Source: Haloterrigena alkaliphila
GTDB taxonomy: Archaea > Halobacteriota > Halobacteria > Halobacteriales > Natrialbaceae
Assembly (NCBI RefSeq): GCF_017352155.2
Contig: NZ_CP071462.1
Coordinates: 434,001-498,000, forward strand
Direction: 5' to 3'
Length of the DNA: 64,000 nt
Shown here: positions 44,332-52,170 of the stretch, piece after piece
How positions within the stretch are numbered: the stretch's first letter is position 1
How the letters are laid out: every line of letters begins with the position of its first letter
Notes under the pieces: generated by a model
What the model saw: the letters and a program-made list of their open reading frames with translations, nothing else
What the model was told of the DNA's origin: nothing
The model's database searches: none
Made by a program: the position numbers and the translations under genes

Positions 44332-44582
44332 GTGTGACAGGGAGTCCGCCGGAACGTGTGACAGGCACTCCGAGACGGCGTGTGACAGGGAGTCCGCCGG
44401 AACGTGTGACAGGCACTCCGAGACGGCGTGTGACAGGGAGCCCGCCGGAACGTGTGACAGGCACTCCGGACGGCGTGTGACAGGGAGCCCGCCGGAGCGT
44501 GTGACAGGCACTCCGAGACGGCGTGTGACAGGGAGCCCGCCGGAGCGTGTGACAGGCACTCGGGCGGCGCGTGTGACGGGTG
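44332..44582 (+). repeat. 24/48-bp tandem repeat, ten units plus a partial
   Basis: Ten head-to-tail units, each starting GTGTGACAGG, alternate between type A (GTGTGACAGGGAG[T/C]CCGCCGGA[A/G]C) and type B (GTGTGACAGGCACTCCGAGACGGC). Unit starts are 44332, 44356, 44380, 44404, 44428, 44452 (23 nt), 44475, 44499, 44523 and 44547, ending with a partial GTGTGACGGGTG. The array stops right before the end of the next small gene. Both strands stay open because 24 is a multiple of 3, but the 23-nt unit shifts the frame, which argues against a coding role. Confidence 0.9.
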
Positions 44583-44585
44583 TGC

Positions 44586-44798
44586 TTATTCCTCGAGGAC
44601 GAGGAAGGTCCGGGCCCCGCGGTGCTCGAGCGAGACGCAGTCGGTATCGACGTTCGACCGGACGAACTCCTCGATACCAGCCGTGTGCAGGTCGGTGACG
44701 TCGATGCGTCGTCGCTGTGGTTCTCGCTCGAGCGTGGCGCCCTCGCGTCGGTCGGTCGGCTCGCCTCGGTCGTCTGTGCGGTCGACGATCAGTGCCAT
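44586..44798 (-). CDS. uncharacterised 70-residue haloarchaeal protein
   Basis: From ATG 44798 the protein is MALIVDRTDDRGEPTD, a basic-acidic middle, and a compact C-terminus HTAGIEEFVRSNVDTDCVSL...GARTFLVLEE. An upstream AT-rich patch (gtttaacgtacactcagtcttatcg on the minus strand) can serve as promoter. No family is recognised. The stop lies only a few bases from the 24-bp repeat array, which may form its 3' UTR. Confidence 0.6.
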   Translation of the reverse strand: MALIVDRTDDRGEPTDRREGATLEREPQRRRIDVTDLHTAGIEEFVRSNVDTDCVSLEHRGARTFLVLEE

Positions 44799-44944
44799 AC
44801 CTATCGATAAGACTGAGTGTACGTTAAACCGACCCACCCGGAGTGAAAGTGAAAGTACAGGAGAGCGGCGACATCGCGTCGAAATTCGTGGACGGGGAAT
44901 CGCGGATACGGGTCGGCAAAAGACGGTCGCCGCGAACCGTGAGT

Positions 44945-45361
44945 TTAGCCGACCCGCTTGATCTCGACGCGGTGGGGACCCGCGTCGGTGTCGATCGTCA
45001 CGGCGTCGACGATCGCCTCCTGCGCCCGGGCCTGCCACTCCTCGACCGCCTCGGCGTGGCGCTTTCGGATCCGCTCGGTCGTCGACGGGTCCGCATCGTC
45101 GAGTTTCCCTTCGAGGTCGGGGTAGTCGGCGACGACCTCGTCCGCGATGACGGCGTCGGGTCGGACGTGGACCGCGCCCGTCAGTTCGGTGTCGTCGCGC
45201 CGGTAGACGTGGATCCGCGCCCGCATCCGGCCGTGAAACGGCGGCGTCACGCGGAGCACGGCCTCGCCCGGGTTCTCCCGCGTGTACGCGTAGGCGTCGG
45301 CAGCGTCCTCGGCCGACAGCGCGAGCGATCGGATCGCCGTCGGATCGTCCTCGTCCTCCAT
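44945..45361 (-). CDS. uncharacterised 138-residue haloarchaeal protein
   Basis: The product is acidic and without membrane segments: LALSAEDAADAYAYTRENPGEAVLRVTPPFHGRMRARIHVYRR is shortened here to key parts AYAYTRENPGEAVLR and FHGRMRARIHVY, followed by a long helix (STTERIRKRHAEAVEEWQAR) and the C-terminal HRVEIKRVG. The pattern suggests a beta domain plus helices. I do not recognise a characterised family. Probably a conserved haloarchaeal cytoplasmic protein. Confidence 0.6.
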   Translation of the reverse strand: MEDEDDPTAIRSLALSAEDAADAYAYTRENPGEAVLRVTPPFHGRMRARIHVYRRDDTELTGAVHVRPDAVIADEVVADYPDLEGKLDDADPSTTERIRKRHAEAVEEWQARAQEAIVDAVTIDTDAGPHRVEIKRVG

Positions 45362-45866
45362 GACCGGTCATTGGCGACGGACGGGGAAAAGGTGTTTCTC
45401 GTGGGCTGGACTCGAGGCCGATATCGAATGTGTCCCGATCGACGGTTTCGGACTCAAATCGACAGCGGTCGAACCCGCATGCGAGCAGCTATTGTGCGGT
45501 GGCGCGCGCTGTCGGTCGCCCGAGCGACGGCGAGGGCGGCCGACGATGTTGCGCGAGGGATGAGCGACCGCAGGGAGCGAATCGGTTGGGGAGGGCGTGG
45601 CTATTCCCTGTTGCCAGTATGAGCAACAGAGGCTCGAACCAATCACAACAAAGAGATTGACTGCGCCTCGGACGAAACGGTGAGCACGAGCGTGATCCTG
45701 ATACGAGGGTTTCCACGCCCTCCAGCCAATTCGCGCTCCAAAGTCGGTCGCGACGACCTCCCACGTTTCGTATCGCGGTTCGGTGAGGGCTCACGGGTCG
45801 CTTCGCTCCCCGTTCGCTTTTCCGAGGCCTTCACTCCGTTCAGGCCTCGCATCCGTCGAATGCGTA
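45362..45866. other. 505-bp intergenic region with repeat-derived sequence
   Basis: No gene is seen. The centre holds copy B of the dispersed repeat (45548-45619). Further right, GAGGCCT and AGGCCTC at about 45822-45846 form a loop-separated inverted repeat in DNA that looks like a second degenerate repeat. The region ends at the stop of cbiZ. Confidence 0.5.
45548..45619 (-). repeat. dispersed intergenic repeat, copy B
   Basis: The reverse complement reads actggcaac, ccacgccctccccaaccgattcgctc, tcgctcatccctcgcgcaac, matching copy A at 20792-20910 in order. Copy B lacks the internal hairpin segment of copy A. Confidence 0.6.
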
Positions 45867-46694
45867 TCACTCCTCGAGTCGCGGCCGAACGATCCTCGCC
45901 CGTTGATCCGTCGAGACGCCGGAGGATGCGTCAGCGACCGAGTCGGGTATCTCGTCTCCAGAATCCGCGTACCGGGCACGCAACGAGGCCCGAACGGCCT
46001 CGCGGACGCAGGCCCGGACGGCCGCGCCGACATCCGTGCCGCTGCCCGAGAACGCGGCCCGCTCACCCGACGGATCGTGGCCCGCGACGATGGCGTCCGT
46101 CGTGGTACCGGGAAAGCCGGTCTCGGCGAGCAGCGTCGCGGCCTTCGCCTCCGCGGCGACGGCGATCAGGTTCGCCAGCGCGCCGGGTGCGAGCGCGCGG
46201 GTCGTGACGACGACGACGTTGACCGTCCCTCGACCCGGGGCCGCGTCCGAATCGACGTCGATGGGGTCGTCTCGAGGCCTCGAGCCCTCTTCGACGTCCA
46301 TCGGCAGGGCCGCGGGGTTCGAAACCCCGGCGGTCGCGTAGGCCGTCACGGAGCCGTACCGCGCTCCGCGAGCGTGGACCTGATCGACGCCGGTGAGCAG
46401 AACCGGGGGCTCGCCACATCCGTCTCCCTCGCTGTCGGCCGGATCGGCGTCACGACCGCCCCCATTATCGACACCCCCGCCCGCGTCGTCGAACCCGGCC
46501 CGCTCGAGGCGCTCGTCGACGTACGCGCCCAGATCCGTCCGGTCCCAGCCCTCGGGGACCGAGACGTTGTACGCGCAGTCGGCGCGCCGCCGGCCGCCGT
46601 TCCAGCCGGTCGAGAGCCACTCGGTCCCCGGCCGTCGAACGCGGAGAATCCCGTCCCGGCGCACGGCGTCGTACGCTGGCTCAGTCGCGGTCAT
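45867..46694 (-). CDS. cbiZ: adenosylcobinamide amidohydrolase CbiZ
   Basis: CbiZ removes the aminopropanol-side nucleotide loop from imported cobamides to give adenosylcobyric acid for re-use. The 275-residue protein has WLSTGWNGGRRRADCAYNV near residue 26, TGVDQVHARGARYGSVTAYATAGVSNPA near 100, and VVVTTRALAPGALANLIAVAAEAK, the family pattern. An acidic Gly-rich insert lies near 70-90. It is the last gene of the cobamide operon and overlaps cobD by 4 nt. It indicates salvage of B12 from the environment. Confidence 0.88.
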   Translation of the reverse strand: MTATEPAYDAVRRDGILRVRRPGTEWLSTGWNGGRRRADCAYNVSVPEGWDRTDLGAYVDERLERAGFDDAGGGVDNGGGRDADPADSEGDGCGEPPVLLTGVDQVHARGARYGSVTAYATAGVSNPAALPMDVEEGSRPRDDPIDVDSDAAPGRGTVNVVVVTTRALAPGALANLIAVAAEAKAATLLAETGFPGTTTDAIVAGHDPSGERAAFSGSGTDVGAAVRACVREAVRASLRARYADSGDEIPDSVADASSGVSTDQRARIVRPRLEE

Positions 46695-47788
46695 CCACGG
46701 CGTCCGGTCTCGCGCCCACCACTTGAGTCGTCGGATTCGGCTGCGTCTGGCGCCTCGAGGGCGCCGCCCACCTCGAGCGCCGCGAGCAATCGATCGTTCG
46801 CCGCGCGGTCCTTGACGGCGACACGGACGTGGGACTCGAGCCCGCGGAACGTCCGCGCGTCCCGGATCGCCACGCCGTCCTCGCGCGCCGCGGCGATCAC
46901 GTCGTCGACGTCGTCCTCGCCGACGTCACACAACAGGTAGGGCGCGTCAGAGGGGGCGACGTCGAACCGCGACTCGAGCGCGGCGCGCATCCGCTCGCGT
47001 TCGCTCGCGACCCGTTCACGCGTGTCGCGAACGAACTCGTCCCGCTGCAGGCAGTGGGCGCCCACGCGGGCGGCCGGCGTCCCGAGCGACCAGGCCCGGC
47101 GAGCGGTCTCGAGGGCGACCCGCTGCTCGCCTGTCGCGACTGCGAATCCGGCGCGCAGCCCCGGCAACCCAAACAGTTTGGTGAGTGAACGGGCGACGAT
47201 CACGCCCTCGGCCTCGAGTCGGGCGGCCGAAGGCAGGTCGGTAAAGCCCAGAAACGCCTCGTCGACCAGCAGCGTCGTCCCCGCCGCCTCGCACCGCGCC
47301 GCGAAGTCGGCCAGCGCGGCGGGATCCGTCGCCTCACCGGTCGGATTGTTCGGCGTGCAGACGATCGCCAGCGCGCAGTCCTCGAGCGCGCCGTCGGTCG
47401 TCCCCGGAACCTCGTCGTGGGGGACGAACTGCGGTGATGCACCCTGTAACCGCACCTCTCGGGCGTACTCGCCGAAGCTCGGGTACGGGACCAACGCCTC
47501 GTCGCCGGGCTCGAGCGTGACTTCCATCGCCAGCCGGATCGCGGCCAGCCCGCCGGGCGTGGGGATCACTCGCTCGGGGTCGCAGCCGCCGAATTCGCCA
47601 GCAGCGGTCCGGAACTCGGGATAGTCGTCGTCGGGGTAGCGCCGCGAGGCCTCGAGCGCGTCCGCGTAGACCGCCTCGACGCCGTCGGGCGTTCGGGGAT
47701 TGGTGTTGGCCGAGAAGTCGAGGACGTCCCGGTCCGTCTCGCCGCCGTGGGGGACGCGCTCCCCCTCGCGCACCGAGTCAGGGTCCAC
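46691..47788 (-). CDS. cobD: L-threonine-O-3-phosphate decarboxylase (CobD/CobC, PLP enzyme)
   Basis: It makes (R)-1-aminopropan-2-ol phosphate, the linker that CbiB attaches. The 365-residue class I/II aminotransferase-fold protein has FSANTNPRTPDG near residue 25, CTPNNPTGEATD near 150, LLVDEAFLGFTD, and the PLP-lysine motif SLTKLFGLPGLRAGFA near 205. It resembles HisC, but operon context and FSANTNP favour CobD. It overlaps cobT by 11 nt and cbiZ by 4 nt. Confidence 0.87.
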   Translation of the reverse strand: MDPDSVREGERVPHGGETDRDVLDFSANTNPRTPDGVEAVYADALEASRRYPDDDYPEFRTAAGEFGGCDPERVIPTPGGLAAIRLAMEVTLEPGDEALVPYPSFGEYAREVRLQGASPQFVPHDEVPGTTDGALEDCALAIVCTPNNPTGEATDPAALADFAARCEAAGTTLLVDEAFLGFTDLPSAARLEAEGVIVARSLTKLFGLPGLRAGFAVATGEQRVALETARRAWSLGTPAARVGAHCLQRDEFVRDTRERVASERERMRAALESRFDVAPSDAPYLLCDVGEDDVDDVIAAAREDGVAIRDARTFRGLESHVRVAVKDRAANDRLLAALEVGGALEAPDAAESDDSSGGRETGRRG

Positions 47789-48818
47789 CGTCGCCCTCCG
47801 TATGCGTCGCCGGGCCCGAGTCGGGGTCGCCGTCGGGATCGATACCGAGGCGGTCGCAGACGCCCTCGAGTCGGTCCAGCACGTCGTCCATCCGGCCGTC
47901 GGGGACGAGCGACAGTGCGCCGCCCATCGCGACGCCTTCTTTCGCCTCGCCGGCGCAGTAGCGCCGCATCGCGACGTGCTCGCGGGCGTCGAAGCCGGGA
48001 TCCGTCACCGTCAGGTCGCAGTCCAGTCGCTCGCAGGCCTCCTCGAGGCGGTCACCCTGTTCGTCCGCGACGAACGACGTGGTCGCGATCGACAGCGACT
48101 CGTCGACCCCCGCGTGGCGCAGCGCGGTCGCGATGGCGATCATCTGCGTCCCGCCGGCGAGGGTGACGTCGGCTTCGGACTCGAGCGCGCCGGCGGCGAT
48201 ACCGGCGACGGTCGCCTGCACGGGGTCGCCGACCGCGCGGATCGCCGCGAGAGGGCGACCCTCGCAGTCGCCGGCTGCGAGGTCGCTCGCGGCGAGTGCC
48301 TCGTCGACGACGCGGCGCTTGCGCTCGATCGGATTGTCTGGCAGCGACGAGGAGACGCCGGCGGGTTCGCCCAGCGCGGTGAGCACGCCCAGCGCGGTCG
48401 TCGTTCCCCCCGGCACGGTCTCGCCGATCAGCAGGTCGTCGTCCGGCAGGCTCGCGCCGAACGCGTGGGCGCGGTCGAAGATCGCCTCGGCGTCCGGAAC
48501 GGCCTCCGGCTCGCGAATGTCGGCGCCCGGTTCGACCCCGAGGTCGACCGTCGGCGCGCCCGTCGGCTGGACGAGGCCGGCGTCGACGACCGTGGCGTCG
48601 AACCCGATCACCTCTCGCACCGCGCGGGTCACCGCGGCCGGCGTCGGACAGCCGTTCGGGCTGACCGGCGTGACGGGCGCCGTCGTGGGTCGGCCGTACT
48701 CGAGGATCTCGACGTCCGCGGAGGGGGTGTGTTCCATCAGCTCCGGCGCCGCGCCGGCGGCGCTGATGCCGTCGATCAGGGCCGTCTCGGTCGTCCCGGC
48801 GGGGAGGAGTACGCGCAC
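47778..48818 (-). CDS. cobT: nicotinate-nucleotide-dimethylbenzimidazole PRTase-like protein (archaeal CobT)
   Basis: The 346-residue protein fits the archaeal CobT-like family (TIGR00303) thought to activate the lower-ligand base as alpha-ribazole phosphate. Landmarks are VSPNGCPTPAAVTRAV, GETVPGGTTTALGVLTALG and LAGGTQMIAIATALRHAG. Its C-terminus is acidic and low-complexity. Whether the base is DMB or another cannot be read. It is 1 nt from cobY and overlaps cobD by 11 nt. Confidence 0.85.
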   Translation of the reverse strand: MRVLLPAGTTETALIDGISAAGAAPELMEHTPSADVEILEYGRPTTAPVTPVSPNGCPTPAAVTRAVREVIGFDATVVDAGLVQPTGAPTVDLGVEPGADIREPEAVPDAEAIFDRAHAFGASLPDDDLLIGETVPGGTTTALGVLTALGEPAGVSSSLPDNPIERKRRVVDEALAASDLAAGDCEGRPLAAIRAVGDPVQATVAGIAAGALESEADVTLAGGTQMIAIATALRHAGVDESLSIATTSFVADEQGDRLEEACERLDCDLTVTDPGFDAREHVAMRRYCAGEAKEGVAMGGALSLVPDGRMDDVLDRLEGVCDRLGIDPDGDPDSGPATHTEGDGGP

Positions 48819-48819
48819 G

Positions 48820-49431
48820 TTATCGGCCCTCCGTGGACAACCGCTCGGCGGCGATTCGGGCGTCTTCGCGTCGGTTCACGTTGATCGCGAGTCGTGGGTC
48901 GTAGCTGCGGTGTGTCATGGATCTGGAGTCGTCCGCGGTGCCGACGACGTTGACCCCGGTCGGCGCGAGGTGGTCGGCCGACTCGAGCGTCGCGTCGACG
49001 CTGACGCCGAGTCGGCGCTTGAGTGCGACGGGAACGGCGACGGTCATCGACGGGGCGTCGCGTCCGTCGGCGTCGTTACCGTCGTAATCCGCCAGTATTC
49101 GGTCGATCCCGGCCCCCGCGAGCAGCGGGACGTCGGCCGCGACGGTGCAGATCGGCGGCTCGAGGGCGGAGCGCTCGAGCAGGGCGATCAGGTCGGCCAC
49201 GTAGCCGTCGCCGGCCGTCTCGATCGGCTCGACGCCGGCGGTGGCCTCGAGGTGGGCTCGCGTCTCGGGCGTGTTCGGCGAAACGGCGGCGTAAACGCCC
49301 TCGACGCGGCTCTCCTCGAGGCCCGCGAGCACGCGGTCGACCATCGGGGTGCCGTCGATCGGGTGCAGGGGTTTCTCGTGCGGGCTCTCGAGGCGGGTCC
49401 CCTTCCCGCCGCACATCACAACAGCGTCCAC
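48820..49431 (-). CDS. cobY: adenosylcobinamide-phosphate guanylyltransferase CobY
   Basis: CobY is the archaeal, non-orthologous replacement for bacterial CobU and forms AdoCbi-GDP. The 203-residue protein has the nucleotidyltransferase signature VVMCGGKGTRLESPHEKPL at residues 4-22, VAADVPLL near 98 and GVNVVGTADDS. No kinase P-loop is present, as expected for CobY. It overlaps cobS by 16 nt. Confidence 0.9.
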   Translation of the reverse strand: MDAVVMCGGKGTRLESPHEKPLHPIDGTPMVDRVLAGLEESRVEGVYAAVSPNTPETRAHLEATAGVEPIETAGDGYVADLIALLERSALEPPICTVAADVPLLAGAGIDRILADYDGNDADGRDAPSMTVAVPVALKRRLGVSVDATLESADHLAPTGVNVVGTADDSRSMTHRSYDPRLAINVNRREDARIAAERLSTEGR

Positions 49432-50177
49432 GCGATCACCCCCGCGTGAACGCCGACGACGCGGCCGATCTCGTTGGCCGCGCCGAAGATATCCCCGTTG
49501 ATCCCCCCGAGGAAGCGATTCGCCCAGTACCAGGGGAGGGCGATCCCCGCGAGCGCGCCGCAGAGGGCGACCGCCGCGGTCGGGGTCGGCCAGGTCAGCG
49601 CGACGGCTGGCAGGGCGACGGCGGCGGGTGCGACGAACCGACCGGGCGTCGCGGCGGCGGTGAACTGCCGGCCCATCCCCTCGTAGCTCGCGCGGCCGAA
49701 ACAGGCCATCGCGGCCATCCCCAGTTTCGTCCCGACTTCGGCGGCGACCGCGACGCCGACCGCCCGGAACGCGGGAAGCCCGGCGAGGGCGAGTCCCCCG
49801 AGCGCGAGCGCCGCGACGACGAGCGAGACCGCCAGCAGCGCGCCGACGCCGGTCGTGGTATCCTTCAGGATCTCGCGGCGCCGGTCGACGTCGCCGTGGA
49901 CGACGAGCGCGTCGCCCAGATCAGCGATCCCGTCGATGTGGTGGATCCCGAGGACCGCGTAAACGGCGAGGATATACCCTAACGCGACGGTCGGCGCCGG
50001 CAGCGCACCGGCCGCGAGCAGGGGGAGCGCGGCCAGCGCGCCCGCGACGTAGCCGACGACGGGGAACGCCGCCGGCCTCGAGCGAAACGCGATCCAGTCG
50101 CCGTCGCGGTACCCGACCGGGAGCCGCGTCAGAAAGCTGAGCGCGCCGCGGACGGCGCCGAACGGCCCCCCGATCAC
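49416..50177 (-). CDS. cobS: adenosylcobinamide-GDP ribazoletransferase
   Basis: CobS joins AdoCbi-GDP with alpha-ribazole (phosphate) in the membrane. The 253-residue protein has ALSFLTRLPVG near residue 12, the signature GIHHIDGIADLGDALVVHGD near 77-96, about six membrane helices and the end GANEIGRVVG-type sequence. The GTG start at 50177 overlaps the cbiB stop (GTGA), so the frame upstream is a shadow. It overlaps cobY downstream. Confidence 0.92.
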   Translation of the reverse strand: MIGGPFGAVRGALSFLTRLPVGYRDGDWIAFRSRPAAFPVVGYVAGALAALPLLAAGALPAPTVALGYILAVYAVLGIHHIDGIADLGDALVVHGDVDRRREILKDTTTGVGALLAVSLVVAALALGGLALAGLPAFRAVGVAVAAEVGTKLGMAAMACFGRASYEGMGRQFTAAATPGRFVAPAAVALPAVALTWPTPTAAVALCGALAGIALPWYWANRFLGGINGDIFGAANEIGRVVGVHAGVIAWTLL

Positions 50178-51331
50178 GCGAACACCACCTCCGGCTTCGG
50201 GATCGGCCACGCGGGTACCGCGAGGGGGTCGCCCAGGAACGCGAGGCCCGCGCCGAGCGCGACGCCGACGCCGGCCGTCGGATCCGTCGGAATCGGTTGC
50301 CCGGCCTCGAGCGGCGCGAGCGCCGTCACGGCCGCCGCGAGAGCGATGGTGAAGAGGACGACGACGACGGCCGCCCGGCCGACGACGGCGATAGCCCGCT
50401 CGGCGTCGGCGGCCGTCGGCAGGTCGGCCGCGGGATTGAGGTCGTACACGCCCCGCTTCCGGAGACGGACCGAGAGGACGCAGGCCAGCGTCGCCATGGG
50501 CCACCCCGAGTTGGGCGAGGGCGGGTCGCGGGCCCACTCGGCGGCGCGCCGGAGCGCGAGCGGGTCCACTCCGGCGACGGCGATCGCGACCGCCGTGAGC
50601 CGGGCCGGAAGCCACATCACGAGATCGTCGAGGCGCGCGCTCGCGGTGCCGTGGGGCTTCGACGGGTAGCCGAGCATGGAGTCCAGCGTGTTGACACCCT
50701 TGACCCACGCCGCGGCGGCCGCGGCGGCGGGCAGCGACAGCGGCGCGAGGAGGGCGAAGGGAAGCAGCGTCGCGACCAGCCCGTCGGCGAGGTTCTCGCC
50801 GGCGCTCTCGACCGCGGCGCTGCGGATCTCGGCCGCCGAGAGCCCGGCCGTATCGCGACCGACGAGTCCGCGGACCCGCTCGCGGGCCGCCTCGAGGCCG
50901 TCGCCTGAATCCGGTCCAGGTTTGTCGCCGGAATCGGGTCCGTATCCGTCGCCTGAATCCGATTCGGATTCGGATTCACCCGCCGCGACGTCCGCAGTGG
51001 CGTCCACGACCGCGCGGGTCAACTCGAGCAGCGAGCGCAGACTGGTCGTCAGGAAGAGGACGACGCCGGCGACTACCGCGGCGGCGAGCGCGGAGTACGC
51101 CCCTGCGAGGAGGACGACGCCGGCGGCGGCCCCGGCGGGAACCAGCGGCGCGAGGAGCGCGATCCCGACGCCGGCCAGTCGCTGGCCGCGCTCTGTGGCG
51201 GCCCACTCTCGGTCGAGCGCGCCGACGAGGCGGCCGAACCACGCCACCGGGTGGGCCGGGGTCGGCGGTTCGCCGACCAATAGGTCGAGGCTAAAGGCGA
51301 GTCCGAACAGCGCGATAATCGTCAGTAGCAC
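50174..51331 (-). CDS. cbiB: adenosylcobinamide-phosphate synthase CbiB
   Basis: CbiB attaches aminopropanol phosphate to adenosylcobyric acid. The 385-residue membrane protein has LDLLVGEPPTPAHPVAWFGRLV near the start, AVESAGENLADGLVATLLPFALL near 165, and KGVNTLDSMLGYPSKPHGTASARLDD near 215. A Gly/Ser/Asp-Pro insert with DSGDG-type repeats (near residues 112-136) interrupts the core and is probably a surface loop. The GTG start at 51331 lies inside the end of the microORF. All catalytic landmarks are present. Confidence 0.9.
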   Translation of the reverse strand: MLLTIIALFGLAFSLDLLVGEPPTPAHPVAWFGRLVGALDREWAATERGQRLAGVGIALLAPLVPAGAAAGVVLLAGAYSALAAAVVAGVVLFLTTSLRSLLELTRAVVDATADVAAGESESESDSGDGYGPDSGDKPGPDSGDGLEAARERVRGLVGRDTAGLSAAEIRSAAVESAGENLADGLVATLLPFALLAPLSLPAAAAAAAWVKGVNTLDSMLGYPSKPHGTASARLDDLVMWLPARLTAVAIAVAGVDPLALRRAAEWARDPPSPNSGWPMATLACVLSVRLRKRGVYDLNPAADLPTAADAERAIAVVGRAAVVVVLFTIALAAAVTALAPLEAGQPIPTDPTAGVGVALGAGLAFLGDPLAVPAWPIPKPEVVFA

Positions 51332-51417
51332 GGTCGTGCCTCCGTTTTGCCCCCGATGAACTCGAGGAGCGGCGTCCCGGTCCGGGTCACAGTGTCGTCG
51401 TCCCCGCGCGTGGTCAT
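51322..51417 (-). CDS. 31-residue microORF between HAD and cbiB
   Basis: ATG 51417 to TGA 51322 encodes MTTRGDDDTVTRTGTPLLEF then IGGKTEARPCY. Its ATG overlaps the HAD stop (ATGA) and its stop overlaps the first codons of cbiB by 10 nt. Without it there would be an 80-nt gap in an operon where all other genes overlap or nearly touch. The C-terminal PCY and the IGGK turn are notable. I do not recognise it; it could be a real micropeptide or a translational bridge. Confidence 0.5.
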   Translation of the reverse strand: MTTRGDDDTVTRTGTPLLEFIGGKTEARPCY

Positions 51418-52052
51418 GACTGCTGTGACTCCTCCCGCTCGGCCAGTCGCGCTGGAAGCGTCTCGAGCGGGTGGTCCGCGAGCAGCAGCGCGGTCCCGCC
51501 GACGCTCTCGACGCCGCCGTCGGCCCGCCGGTCGTCGCCGACGTGAACGAGGTCGCTCGAGTCGACCCCTACCTGGTCGGCGGTGAGTTCGAAGATCTGC
51601 GGGGCGGGTTTGCGCCACCCGCAGCCGACGCTCGTGATGACGGCGTCGAACTCGTCGCGCTCGAAAGCCGAGCGGACGAGGGTGCGGCCCACCAGTTCCG
51701 GGACGCTGCAGTTCGAGCAGATCGCGACCGGACCGCGCTCGCGGGCGGCGTCGACGGCCTCGCGGGCGCCCGGTCTGGTCTCGACGGCGGGATCGAAGGC
51801 GGCGACGACCGCCCGTCGGGCCGCGTTGCGCTCGTAGTCGACGTTGCGGCTCTCGAGCGCGCGCGAGACGTGAGCCGGCAGTGGTACCTCGGCTCCCTCC
51901 GGGGCGTCGATGTGACTCTCCGCGTAGGCGTCGGCCCAGTCGTCGGGGACGTCGACGCCGCGGCGCTCGAGTTCGGCCGCGACTGCTGCGGCCGGATCGG
52001 ACGGTCTATCGGCGGTCACGAGCGTCCCGAAGAGGTCGAACGATACTCCCAC
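51414..52052 (-). CDS. HAD-family hydrolase heading the cobamide operon
   Basis: The 212-residue HAD protein has motif I SFDLFGTLVTADRP at residues 4-17, motif II in AICSNCSVPEL, the Lys in GWRKPAP and motif IV VHVGDDRRADG. As the first gene of a nucleotide-loop operon that lacks CobC/CobZ, it may be the missing alpha-ribazole-phosphate (or cobalamin-phosphate) phosphatase; this is inference from context. The GTG start at 52052 is about 27 nt from a TATA-like TTAAAG, fitting a leaderless operon mRNA. Confidence 0.82.
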   Translation of the reverse strand: MGVSFDLFGTLVTADRPSDPAAAVAAELERRGVDVPDDWADAYAESHIDAPEGAEVPLPAHVSRALESRNVDYERNAARRAVVAAFDPAVETRPGAREAVDAARERGPVAICSNCSVPELVGRTLVRSAFERDEFDAVITSVGCGWRKPAPQIFELTADQVGVDSSDLVHVGDDRRADGGVESVGGTALLLADHPLETLPARLAEREESQQS

Positions 52053-52073
52053 GTCAGCGGTACTAACGCAAGT

Positions 52074-52083
52074 TGACTTTAAC
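52074..52083 (-). promoter_or_regulatory. TATA-like box of the cobamide operon
   Basis: On the minus strand GCGTTAAAGTC lies about 25-30 nt before the GTG at 52052. The spacing predicts transcription starting at or next to the start codon, so all eight genes could be read from here. No riboswitch-like leader fits in this space. Confidence 0.5.
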
Positions 52084-52170
52084 GCCGCGATATGCGCGGG
52101 GCGACGGGCGGTCGACGGTGGAAAAGATTTGTAACGACGACAGTCAGGCTAGGGATCGTAGCTCCGCCCT

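Noticed and set aside
44164-44559. Minus-strand ORF with 8/16-residue repeats (SHVPA, SHAVS) over the tandem array
   Set aside because: The array is open in several frames because its unit is 24 bp; the 23-nt unit shifts the frame and no start or family is convincing.
44332-44582. Tandem repeat as a CRISPR array
   Set aside because: Units are directly adjacent with no variable spacers, and there are no cas genes in the window.
52053-52092. Cobalamin riboswitch ahead of the cobamide operon
   Set aside because: The predicted mRNA start lies at the first codon, leaving no room; such riboswitches are not established in archaea.
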